The translations under genes were made by a program, and so were the position numbers. From the NCBI GenBank assembly GCA_003153315.1, contig PLYA01000077.1:2527-66526 (forward strand): a stretch of 64,000 bases of DNA, in the 5' to 3' direction. Below, piece by piece: positions 50,192 to 58,093 of the stretch. How positions within the stretch are numbered: position 1 is the stretch's first letter; the number at the start of each line of letters is the position of its first letter. The notes beneath the pieces were generated by a model that saw only the letters and a list, made by a program, of their open reading frames with translations, made no database searches and was not told where the DNA came from. Source of the DNA: Bacteroidota bacterium. Its GTDB lineage: Bacteria; Bacteroidota; Bacteroidia; B-17B0; Aurantibacillaceae.

Positions 50192-50630
50192 TTAAATTTG
50201 CTTTTGGAGGTCATCGAATTGTTGCGGATTATCATCGAATTGTTTCGGATTAGCGTTGTTTCGTTTCTGGAGACCGTCGAATTCGTTCGGATTGTCATTG
50301 TTTCGTGTGGGGAACATCATTGTTTCGTTTCCGGAGACCGTTGTTTCGCTTCAAGACATCATCGAATTTGTTCGGATTGTCATTGTTTCGTTTCAAGAGA
50401 GCGTTGAAAGCGCTTGGAACACCGTTGAACTGGTTCGGGATAGCATTGAACTATGGGGGAACATCATTGAATTGTGAGGAATGCCATTGAATTGCTTTGG
50501 AAGAGCATTGAACGAGTGGGGGATATCATAGAATTATTTAGGATTATCATTGAATAAATTGGGAAGGATGTTGAACGAGTGGGGAACATCATCGAATTTA
50601 TGCAGATATTCATTTCTCTGCAAGAAGATG
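50192..50630. repeat. Array C: degenerate tandem repeat with 21-bp period (about 21 units)
   Basis: From 50213 the sequence can be cut in 21-bp steps: ATCGAATTGTTGCGGATTATC, ATCGAATTGTTTCGGATTAGC, GTTGTTTCGTTTCTGGAGACC, and so on to about 50630, with single units of 20 or 22 bp that shift phase by one. The loose consensus is ATTGAATTGTTTCGGATTATC. A weaker unit (TTAAATTTGCTTTTGGAGGTC) precedes it. It fills the gap between gmk and recX, ending 9 bp before the recX stop. Several plus frames are open, giving heptad peptides (ORFs 50198-50490), an expected effect of a 21-bp period. No start signal supports any of them. Confidence 0.9.
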
Positions 50631-50638
50631 TAAAAGAT

Positions 50639-51118
50639 TTAATCCGAGCTATCGTCGTTCAAAATATCGAATATCAAATCCTGCTCGTAGCCTTTACCGA
50701 TGGCATAGCGCACGAGTTTTTGTTTCTTCTTCAGATGATTTTTTTCGGTAATGGTTTTAGCTTTTTGTTCTAACACCTTTTTGAGTGTCTTTATATACTC
50801 GTTGCCATCAATTTCTTTTAATCCTTTTTGTATGCAGTAGTCGCTGATTCTACGAGCCTTTAATTCCTGTTTAATCTTAACCTTTCCCCACTTCTTTATT
50901 CGGAATTTTCCTCCGGCAAAAGCTTTGGCGAAACGTTCTTCGTTTACAAAGTTTTCGTCTATCAATCGGGCAATCAGGTTCTCCACATCATCACTTCTCA
51001 AGCCATAGCCATACAGTTTATCGCGCACCTCTTGCTGGCAGCGCTCCTGATAGGCGCACCAATCGCGTGCTTTTAAAAAAGCCTGTTGTGGTGTATGGTA
51101 CTTTATCTCCTTTTCCAT
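50639..51118 (-). CDS. recX: RecX-family regulatory protein
   Basis: 159 aa, all helical, with the RecX three-helix repeats: QQAFLKARDWCAYQERCQQEVRDKLYGYGL near residue 11, VENLIARLIDENFVNEERFAKAFAGGKF near 45 and WGKVKIKQELKARRISDYCIQKGLKEI near 78. RecX inhibits RecA filament activity. The start at 51118 gives a normal length. recA is not in the window. Its 3' end is next to array C, its 5' end divergent from tatC. Confidence 0.93.
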   Translation of the reverse strand: MEKEIKYHTPQQAFLKARDWCAYQERCQQEVRDKLYGYGLRSDDVENLIARLIDENFVNEERFAKAFAGGKFRIKKWGKVKIKQELKARRISDYCIQKGLKEIDGNEYIKTLKKVLEQKAKTITEKNHLKKKQKLVRYAIGKGYEQDLIFDILNDDSSD

Positions 51119-51153
51119 GCGCCATAAAAGTAATAAATATGCATATCTATTTG

Positions 51154-51161
51154 TATTTTTG
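51154..51161 (+). promoter_or_regulatory. -7 box (TATTTTTG) just before tatC
   Basis: An exact TAnnTTTG match ending 7 bp before the tatC ATG at 51169, so the leader would be only a few nucleotides. It argues against the longer ORF in the track. Confidence 0.5.
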
Positions 51162-51168
51162 CCGCCCC

Positions 51169-51984
51169 ATGGCCGACGATTTAAATCAAAAAACAGATAT
51201 GCCCTTCTTCGAGCACATCGAAGCCCTGCGCTGGCACTTGCTGCGCAGCCTTGGGGTAATTGCCGGGTTGGGTATTTTGCTGTTCTTTTATAACGATATT
51301 CTTTTCGGAAAAATTTTGTTTGGTCCGCGCCATCAGGACTTTATTACGTATAAAGTTATCTGCAAACTGGGACAATATTTGTTTCACGATAATTCTGCTT
51401 GTATACAAGTTGCTACGCAAGACCTAATCAATACCGACCTTGCCGGACAGTTTACCATGCACATGTGGGTGTCTTTTATTGGCGGGGTAATCCTCGGCAT
51501 GCCTTATGTATTGTGGGAACTGTGGAAGTTTATTTCTCCTGCGTTAAAAAACACTGAAACCAGACCGGTAAAGGGCTTTGTATTTGTATCAACTATTTTG
51601 TTTTTGATGGGTGTTGCCTTTAGTTATTTTATGGTGTTTCCCCTCACCTGGAACTTCCTTGCCCCTTATGCTGTGAGTGGAGACGTAAAGAATTTAATTT
51701 CATTTGATTCTTATGTGTCAAACCTGACTACATTAACCCTAGCTTTTGGGTTGGTATTTGAGATGCCCGTGGTGGTTTATTTTCTTAGCAGGATGGGTTT
51801 ATTAACCCCTGCCTTTATGCGCAAATACAGGCGACATGCAATAGTAGTAATATTAGTGCTTGCCGCTTTTATTACCCCCACCTCTGATATACCTACCATG
51901 ATGGCGGTGTTTGTGCCGCTTTATCTGTTGTATGAGGCCAGCATATTTGTTTCGGCTTATGTAAATAAAAAGCATTTCGCTTAG
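51169..51984 (+). CDS. tatC: Sec-independent protein translocase subunit TatC
   Basis: 271 aa from the ATG at 51169 (MADDLNQKTDMPFFEHIEALRWHLLRSL). The N-terminal FFEHIEALRWHLLRSL is the twin-arginine receptor motif region, and six membrane helices follow, with PYVLWELWKFISPAL near 120 (the conserved F/P-P-x-x-x-W/xxF loop) and MPVVVYFLSRMGL near 215. TatC recognises twin-arginine signals and forms the Tat core with TatA. tatA is not adjacent. The track's 34 upstream residues contain no family feature and are rejected. Confidence 0.95.
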   Translation: MADDLNQKTDMPFFEHIEALRWHLLRSLGVIAGLGILLFFYNDILFGKILFGPRHQDFITYKVICKLGQYLFHDNSACIQVATQDLINTDLAGQFTMHMWVSFIGGVILGMPYVLWELWKFISPALKNTETRPVKGFVFVSTILFLMGVAFSYFMVFPLTWNFLAPYAVSGDVKNLISFDSYVSNLTTLTLAFGLVFEMPVVVYFLSRMGLLTPAFMRKYRRHAIVVILVLAAFITPTSDIPTMMAVFVPLYLLYEASIFVSAYVNKKHFA

Positions 51985-51997
51985 CCCTAAAAAAACC

Positions 51998-52005
51998 TAT
52001 ATTTG
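51998..52005 (+). promoter_or_regulatory. -7 box (TATATTTG) of the TPR-SpoIIE operon
   Basis: An exact TAnnTTTG match. It overlaps the track's TTG start at 52003 and ends 15 bp before the ATG at 52021. It may drive the operon to 58087. Confidence 0.55.
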
Positions 52006-52020
52006 GTTGCCTTTAAATTG

Positions 52021-54057
52021 ATGCGCAAACTATTTTACATACTTTTTATTTCTGCTACCCTCTCTCAGCTTGCTTATGCGCAAGACAAAAAACTGATTGA
52101 TAGCCTTAGAGTTGTATTGAAAAAAGGCACAGGTACAGAGAGACAGAAGTCGCGTAACCTTGCCCAATTGGGATGGAACGTTAGCTATGCAAATTTGGAA
52201 GAAGGTTTAAAATATGCCGAAGAAGCCTATAAGATTGCCAAAGAAAACAATTACGGACCAGAAATAGCTAATGCTGCTAATGTAATAGGTACCATTTATA
52301 TGGACATGGGTAATTACCCGCAAGCCATTGAGTATTTGCAAATAGCCATTAGTTGCGCTGAAAAAAACAAAGACAAAAGGAGCGCAGCCGTTTCCTCAAG
52401 TAATCTTAGTATTATTTACAATATGCGTAAAGAATACAGAAAGGCAATTGAAGCAGGTTTAAGAGCATATCCCAACGTAAAAGAATCCCCTTCCAATTTT
52501 ATTTCTACCTGCTTAAATATTGCCGGTAATTATATGGAAATGAAAAAGACGGATTCATCCATGTATTACCTCAATCAGGCGCTGGATTATTGTGCTAAAT
52601 ATAAAATAGATTCTCTGCTTCAATCTTCGGTATATAATAGTCTGGCAGGCGCTTATCATGATATGAAGGATGAAGTTACTGCCAAGCAATATATTATAAA
52701 AGCCCTTGATTTTGTAAGAGATACTACCCAGTATTATTATTTAGCGCAACACTACAGAACACTTGCAGAGATACAGGTTTCGTTAAAAGAACACCCTGCA
52801 GCACTTATCTCCATTAATAAATCGCTTGTATATGCCAAATCAGTTGGCGTTAAAGAATATGAAAGAAGTTGCTACGAAATTCTTTCTAAAATATATGAAG
52901 CTCAAAACAATATACCAAAGGCTTATGAATTTTATAAACTGGCTACGCAAATAAAGGATACCATTTTTACTTCTGAAAACGAAAAGCAGATAAAATTTAC
53001 AGAAGCAAAATTTGATGCAGATAAGAAAGAAAGAGAAATAGAATTGCTTAATAAAGATAATAAGCTGCAGGAAGAAAAACTGCATAAGAATAAAATACTT
53101 ATTAATGCCTTTGTGTGGGGTGGTATTATTCTTTTTATAGCGCTTGGTTTGGCTATTTATGCTTTTGTAAATAAACGTAAAGCAAACAGGAAGTTAGTTT
53201 CGCTTAACAATGAAGTGCATAGTCAAAGAAATCAATTACTGGAAAAGAACAAAGCCATTACCGATAGCATACATTATGCTAAAAGAATACAAAATGCGCT
53301 CCTAACATCGGAAACATACATAAAGAAACATCTCCCGCAGTTCTTTATTTTAAATATGCCCAAAGATATTGTGAGCGGAGATTTCTATTGGGCTTATTCA
53401 CATGGCAGTAAAATATACTTTATGTGCGCCGATTGCACGGGGCATGGCGTACCGGGTGCCTTTATGAGTTTGTTGGGGATTAATTTCTTAAACGAAATTG
53501 TAATAGAAAAGAAGATTACACAACCCAATTTAGTGTTGAATGAATTGCGTAAAGAAATTATACAATCTTTAAATCAGCAAGGTTCAGAAGAAACAAAAGA
53601 TGGTATGGATTGCGCCCTTTGTTGTATTGATACAAATGCGTTGGATATTGAAATTGCTGCCGCTAATAATTGTGTGTGGATTATACATCCACCCGATACT
53701 GCTATGCAAACAGATGCAGAGGGGAAATTGAAACTAAGTCCTGGCTTTAGGTTCACGGAGATTAATCCGGATAAAATGCCGGTAGGTAAATCTCCTAAAG
53801 ACGATACTTCGTTTACCTCAAAGAATTATAATCTTAAAAAGGGAGATTGTATTTTTATGTTTAGCGACGGCTTTGCTGACCAATTCGGCGGCCCAAAGGG
53901 AAAGAAGTTAAAGTACAAACTGCTTAAAGAAACTGTTTTTAAAAATTGTCATTTGCCTATGCAACAACAAAAGCAAATACTGCAAGAATACTTTGCTACA
54001 TGGAAGGCAAATTACGAGCAGGTTGATGACGTTTTAGTAGTAGGAATAAAAGTATAA
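52021..54057 (+). CDS. TPR sensor with SpoIIE/PP2C serine phosphatase domain
   Basis: 678 aa from the ATG at 52021 (MRKLFYILFISATLSQLAYAQ, signal peptide). Residues ~20-330 are tetratricopeptide repeats (EGLKYAEEAYKIAKENNYGPEIANAANVIGTIYMDMG), followed by a coiled coil, one membrane helix (ILINAFVWGGIILFIALGLAIYAFV) and another coiled coil that leads to the phosphatase: IVSGDFYWAY near 445, CADCTGHGVPGAFMS near 465 and MFSDGFADQFGGPKG near 620. The topology puts TPRs in the periplasm and the phosphatase in the cytosol. It resembles the propeller-SpoIIE protein at 40094 in its C-terminal half. First gene of an operon with ispD (9 bp) and more. Confidence 0.92.
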   Translation: MRKLFYILFISATLSQLAYAQDKKLIDSLRVVLKKGTGTERQKSRNLAQLGWNVSYANLEEGLKYAEEAYKIAKENNYGPEIANAANVIGTIYMDMGNYPQAIEYLQIAISCAEKNKDKRSAAVSSSNLSIIYNMRKEYRKAIEAGLRAYPNVKESPSNFISTCLNIAGNYMEMKKTDSSMYYLNQALDYCAKYKIDSLLQSSVYNSLAGAYHDMKDEVTAKQYIIKALDFVRDTTQYYYLAQHYRTLAEIQVSLKEHPAALISINKSLVYAKSVGVKEYERSCYEILSKIYEAQNNIPKAYEFYKLATQIKDTIFTSENEKQIKFTEAKFDADKKEREIELLNKDNKLQEEKLHKNKILINAFVWGGIILFIALGLAIYAFVNKRKANRKLVSLNNEVHSQRNQLLEKNKAITDSIHYAKRIQNALLTSETYIKKHLPQFFILNMPKDIVSGDFYWAYSHGSKIYFMCADCTGHGVPGAFMSLLGINFLNEIVIEKKITQPNLVLNELRKEIIQSLNQQGSEETKDGMDCALCCIDTNALDIEIAAANNCVWIIHPPDTAMQTDAEGKLKLSPGFRFTEINPDKMPVGKSPKDDTSFTSKNYNLKKGDCIFMFSDGFADQFGGPKGKKLKYKLLKETVFKNCHLPMQQQKQILQEYFATWKANYEQVDDVLVVGIKV

Positions 54058-54066
54058 GATTTAGAA

Positions 54067-54774
54067 ATGCAAGCTGTTATTATAGTTGCAGGTGGTATAG
54101 GTAGCCGTATGAATACGGAGCTCCCCAAGCAGTTGATAGAGATAAACAATAAACCTGTTATTGTATATAGTATTGAAAGGTTTCTTGCTTTTAATAAGGA
54201 TATTCAGGTAATTATTTCTCTGCACAAAGATTATTTTGATTTGTTTGAAAAGATAAAAGCCAAGTATAATCTAGTAAATATAGAAGTAGTAGAAGGCGGA
54301 GAAACGCGCTTTCAATCGGTTAAAAACGCCTTAGCTGTTTTAAAGAAAGAAGTTTCAGTTGTTGGCATACATGACGCTGCTAGACCTTTGGTTTGTTTAC
54401 AAACGATACAAAATGCTTTTGAAGGAGCAGAACAGCATGGTGCCGCAGTTCCGGTAATAGCAATGAATGAAACAGTACGCAAGATACGCGGTAATAAATC
54501 CAGAACGGTTGACAGGAATAAATTCAAAATAGTGCAAACCCCACAATGTTTTAAAAAGGATGTTTTAATTGAAGCATATCAGCAGGCCTATAATCCTTTC
54601 TTTACTGATGATGCCAGTGTGGTTGAAAAGGCAAAGCATACCATTACCTTAACAGAAGGAAATAAAGAAAATATTAAAATAACCTTTCCACAGGATTTAA
54701 TTATAGCACAAATGCTTTTACAGCATTCAGCGAAACAAAAAGAAACTAAAAAAGATATAGAAACGAAGAGCTAA
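54067..54774 (+). CDS. ispD: 2-C-methyl-D-erythritol 4-phosphate cytidylyltransferase
   Basis: A 235-aa enzyme of the MEP isoprenoid pathway that couples CTP with methylerythritol phosphate. The N-terminus AVIIVAGGIGSRMNTELPKQL is the CTP-binding signature, and VVEGGETRFQSVKNAL near 78, GIHDAARPLV near 100 and QTPQCFKKDVLIEAY near 160 follow. The C-terminal ~15 residues are extra lysine-rich (KQKETKKDIETKS). Lies 9 bp after the phosphatase gene and 15 bp before the PolX-like gene. Confidence 0.95.
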   Translation: MQAVIIVAGGIGSRMNTELPKQLIEINNKPVIVYSIERFLAFNKDIQVIISLHKDYFDLFEKIKAKYNLVNIEVVEGGETRFQSVKNALAVLKKEVSVVGIHDAARPLVCLQTIQNAFEGAEQHGAAVPVIAMNETVRKIRGNKSRTVDRNKFKIVQTPQCFKKDVLIEAYQQAYNPFFTDDASVVEKAKHTITLTEGNKENIKITFPQDLIIAQMLLQHSAKQKETKKDIETKS

Positions 54775-54789
54775 AGCCTTTTAAAGTAA

Positions 54790-56388
54790 ATGTTAGATTG
54801 TTATGATATAGCTGAAAAATTGCAGCTTACCTCCAAACTAATGGAGTTACACGATGGAAATCAATTCAAGATAAAAGCTTTGGCCAATGGGGCCTTCCGT
54901 CTATCTAAAATGCATATTGCTCCCGAAGATTTTACCGAAGAAAAAATTGCACAGCAGGAAGGTATCGGTAAAAGCATTTCAAAAACCATTGTAGAGATTG
55001 CCCATGCAGGTACCTCAAAAGAGTTAGATAAGTTGTTAAATGAAACCCCGGCAGGTGTTATTGAAATGCTTTCTGTTAAAGGTATCGGACCTAAAAAAGT
55101 AAAACAACTTTGGAAAGAACTGGAAGTTGAAAGCCCGGGTGAGTTATTATATGCATGCCACGAAAATCGTTTAGTAGATTTAAAAGGCTTCGGACAAAAA
55201 ACACAGGAAAGCATAAAACAAAGCATCGAGTTTATGCAAACCGCCAGTGGCAAAGCTCACTATGCTGCTGTTGAGGAATTGGCTGATAGTTTTGTTGAAG
55301 AACTAAAAGAGCTTCAATATGTTTCCAACATTAGTTTAACGGGAGATATTTATAGAAAGAATGAAACACTTAGTAGTATTGATATATTAGTTGCATCTGA
55401 TGAAGTATTTGAACAGGAGTTCAAAAGCCCACCGCCGGTAAATCTTATCTTTGTTACTGAAGAAGAGTTTTATTATGAGCTGATTAAAACTTCTTCTACA
55501 CCCGAGCATTTAAAGAAAATAAAATTTGACTCACTTACTGATAAAAACTTTTTGTCGGAAGAAGATGTTTACAAAGCATTAAATCAACCTTATTTTATTC
55601 CCGAATGGAGAGATGGGTTATTTGATGAAGAAATTCACGAAAAATATCCAACCCATTTAATTGAAGAGAAGGACTTAAAGGGTATTCTGCATAACCATAG
55701 TACGTATAGCGATGGTGCAAACACATTAGAAGAAATGGCAACTTATTGCAAAGAGCTGGGTTATGAATACTTTGGCATTGCCGACCATAGCAAGAGTGCA
55801 ACTTATGCAAACGGATTAAAAGAAGAAAGGATACTTGCTCAACATAAAGAAATTGATGAGTTAAATAAAAAGTTAGCACCCTTTAAAATCCTGAAAGGAA
55901 CCGAGTGTGATATTTTATATGATGGATCACTTGATTATTCTAATGATGTACTTGCAACCTTTGATTATGTAGTTGCTTCTATCCATCAGCATTTTAAAAT
56001 GGATGAAGAAAAGGCAACAGCACGTTTAATTAAAGCTATAGAAAATCCTCACACTACTATTTTAGGTCATCCAACAGGTCGTTTATTGCTTGGCCGCCCT
56101 GGTTATCCCATCAACCACAAAAAAGTAATAGATGCTTGTGCAGCTAATAAAGTAGTGATGGAATTAAATGCACATCCTTATCGTTTAGATATTGATTGGC
56201 GATGGATACCGTATTGTCTGGAAAGAGGTGTAAAGATTTCCATTAATCCCGATGCGCATGAAAAGAAAGGTTTTCATGATATGCATTATGGAGTTTGTGT
56301 GGCTCGTAAGGGTTTGCTGACAAAAGATTTTTGTTTTAACGCTTTTGGCTTAAAGGAAATGGAAGACTATTTAAAGTCAAAGAAATAA
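54790..56388 (+). CDS. PolX-like protein with HhH and PHP domains; polymerase site degenerate
   Basis: 532 aa with the domain order of bacterial family X polymerases: an N-terminal helical lyase-like domain (FKIKALANGAFRLSKM), helix-hairpin-helix motifs (IEMLSVKGIGPKKVKQLWKEL, LVDLKGFGQKTQESIKQ), a palm-like domain, and a C-terminal PHP exonuclease. In the palm, the usual GSxRR...DIDxL becomes TGDIYRKNETLSSIDILVAS: the first catalytic Asp and an Arg are lost. PHP ligands are intact (LHNHSTYSDG, ADHS, GTECDI, SIHQH, GHPTGR, NPDAH). Probably a nuclease (base-excision repair) without polymerase activity; this is an inference. Confidence 0.88.
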   Translation: MLDCYDIAEKLQLTSKLMELHDGNQFKIKALANGAFRLSKMHIAPEDFTEEKIAQQEGIGKSISKTIVEIAHAGTSKELDKLLNETPAGVIEMLSVKGIGPKKVKQLWKELEVESPGELLYACHENRLVDLKGFGQKTQESIKQSIEFMQTASGKAHYAAVEELADSFVEELKELQYVSNISLTGDIYRKNETLSSIDILVASDEVFEQEFKSPPPVNLIFVTEEEFYYELIKTSSTPEHLKKIKFDSLTDKNFLSEEDVYKALNQPYFIPEWRDGLFDEEIHEKYPTHLIEEKDLKGILHNHSTYSDGANTLEEMATYCKELGYEYFGIADHSKSATYANGLKEERILAQHKEIDELNKKLAPFKILKGTECDILYDGSLDYSNDVLATFDYVVASIHQHFKMDEEKATARLIKAIENPHTTILGHPTGRLLLGRPGYPINHKKVIDACAANKVVMELNAHPYRLDIDWRWIPYCLERGVKISINPDAHEKKGFHDMHYGVCVARKGLLTKDFCFNAFGLKEMEDYLKSKK

Positions 56389-56408
56389 TTCTATATCTTT
56401 GATTCTAA

Positions 56409-57356
56409 ATGAGTATTAAAGTCTTTTTGTTTCATCGTGTTAATCCTCATCCAGACCCTATATGGCCTCCCATTACTCCCGGTCATTTTGAACGAATTGT
56501 AAAATATCTTAAAAGAAACTTTGAAGTAGTTCCTCTTGAAGAAACTCTTTTGGGGAATTATAAACCTACTAAATCAAAAAAACTTTGCGCTATTACTTTT
56601 GATGATGGTTACAGAGATTTTATTGAGTATGCTATGCCTGTTATAAATAAGTATAAGGTGCCCACATCCATTTATGTTATTACAGATTGTGTGGACTCAT
56701 GTTTACCTCCTTGGACATACTTATTTAACTTCTTCCTTCTTAATACAAGTATAACTTCTTTAGAAGTTGAGTCTATTGAAATACCCCCTTCTTTAAGAAA
56801 AAATAATTGGAAGAATTTAGAAGAGAAGATAGATTTAATTAAACAATTCTCGCCTATACTAAAAACAATCTCGGATGAAGGAAAAGAGGATATTATGCAG
56901 CAAATGCAGGTACAAATAACTGATGTGGAAATGCCAAAGAATCTTATGCTTAATTGGGATGAAATTAGATTACTTAAAAATGAAGGGGTTGAAATAGGTT
57001 CTCATTCAGGAAAGCACCCTGCTTTATCAAAAGACTTTCATTTGGATAGTGTAAGGCATGAATTGGAAAGGTCTGGAAAAGAAATAAAAGCAGCAATCGG
57101 TAAATTTCCAATTGCTATATCTTATCCTTTTGGGATTTATAATAGCCAAGTTAAGAAGATTGCAAAAGAAGTAGGTTATAAAATGGGTTTAACAGTGCTA
57201 CCTAAACCATATACTTTAAATGATGACCATTTTGAAATTCCAAGAATAGAATTATATAGCGAACCTTTTTATAAAACCCGTTTTAGAATGAATGGACAAT
57301 TGCAGGTGCTTAAAAATGTTTTCTCATTAGAGAGGTCCATTCATCCTAATAGATAG
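56409..57356 (+). CDS. Polysaccharide deacetylase (NodB homology, CE4)
   Basis: 315 aa. The NodB motifs are present: AITFDDGYRDF near residue 60 (general base and metal Asp), EIGSHSGKHPAL near 198 (metal His pair HSxxHP) and ISYPFGIYNSQVKKIAKEVGY near 238. No signal peptide, so it probably acts in the cytoplasm or at its membrane face, perhaps on a lipid-linked glycan. Deacetylates N-acetyl sugars. It is followed after 2 bp by a FemAB-like gene, so the two are likely partners in surface polymer modification. Confidence 0.9.
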   Translation: MSIKVFLFHRVNPHPDPIWPPITPGHFERIVKYLKRNFEVVPLEETLLGNYKPTKSKKLCAITFDDGYRDFIEYAMPVINKYKVPTSIYVITDCVDSCLPPWTYLFNFFLLNTSITSLEVESIEIPPSLRKNNWKNLEEKIDLIKQFSPILKTISDEGKEDIMQQMQVQITDVEMPKNLMLNWDEIRLLKNEGVEIGSHSGKHPALSKDFHLDSVRHELERSGKEIKAAIGKFPIAISYPFGIYNSQVKKIAKEVGYKMGLTVLPKPYTLNDDHFEIPRIELYSEPFYKTRFRMNGQLQVLKNVFSLERSIHPNR

Positions 57357-57358
57357 GA

Positions 57359-58087
57359 ATGCTTGAAATTACGACTCATCAGTTTTTATTTTTTAAACGA
57401 AAAGAGTTTTGGTTTTATAATTCTGAAGAAATTAACAAGGGAACTTATAATGCCTTTTGTTATAGTAATGAAAAGGATTCTTATAAGAGGGAAAATGTTC
57501 TGAAAGCACAAACAAGTCTTATTAACCTTGAGAAATCTTCTGAAGAATTATTTAATCAAATAAACCGGACATTTAAATACCATATTCATAAAGCTGAGGA
57601 TATTGGGATTACAACTAATGTTGATTATTCTCCCTCGCTTATAAAGTGTAATCAAATAATAAATGAGTTTTCAGTCTTTGCAAATAAGAAGGGAATAGAA
57701 TGGAGTTTTCAAAGAATAAGGTCTTTACAGAAATTAAATAAGATTATTGTTTCAGAAGCTTTCCTAAAAGAGGAGAAAGCAGTTACCCATGTTTATTTGC
57801 ATGATGGACACAGAGTAGTTTTATTACATTCCTATCATTCCCATAGTTTAGTAGATGAAAAAATGAAAGGTTACGCTAATAAGTATTTGCACTGGAAAGA
57901 TATACTGGATTTCAAAGACCTTGGATTAAAGCAATATGACTTTGGCGGAATTAATATTCAGCAACATCTTGGTATAAGTAATTTTAAAATGTCTTTTGGT
58001 GGAGATGTTATAGATTGTTATAGTTACATTGAAGTAAATCCTTTCATTGCCATTGCTATTAATTTCCTTAAGAAATTAAGAAAGTAA
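57359..58087 (+). CDS. FemAB/GNAT-like transferase
   Basis: 242 aa, no signal peptide. The C-terminal segment YANKYLHWKDILDFKDLGLKQYDFGGIN near residue 180, followed by LGISNFKMSFGG near 200, is the signature of FemAB-like GNAT enzymes that transfer an amino acid or acyl group to a glycan or peptide. The N-terminal half is divergent (QINRTFKYHIHKAEDIG) and not assignable. Tight coupling (2 bp) to the deacetylase suggests it acylates the freed amino sugar; this is an inference from the operon only. Last gene of the operon. Confidence 0.68.
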   Translation: MLEITTHQFLFFKRKEFWFYNSEEINKGTYNAFCYSNEKDSYKRENVLKAQTSLINLEKSSEELFNQINRTFKYHIHKAEDIGITTNVDYSPSLIKCNQIINEFSVFANKKGIEWSFQRIRSLQKLNKIIVSEAFLKEEKAVTHVYLHDGHRVVLLHSYHSHSLVDEKMKGYANKYLHWKDILDFKDLGLKQYDFGGINIQQHLGISNFKMSFGGDVIDCYSYIEVNPFIAIAINFLKKLRK

Positions 58088-58093
58088 ATAGCC

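Noticed and set aside
50198-50490. Overlapping plus-strand ORFs over array C with heptad-like hydrophobic peptides
   Set aside because: A 21-bp period automatically gives a 7-residue period in every open frame. Three frames are open at once, none has a promoter or family match, and the open strand differs between arrays.
17709-50630. 21-bp arrays as TIGR-type or retron guide loci
   Set aside because: No Nop-domain Tas protein or reverse transcriptase was seen in the window, and there is no alternating repeat/spacer pattern; kept only as a remote alternative.
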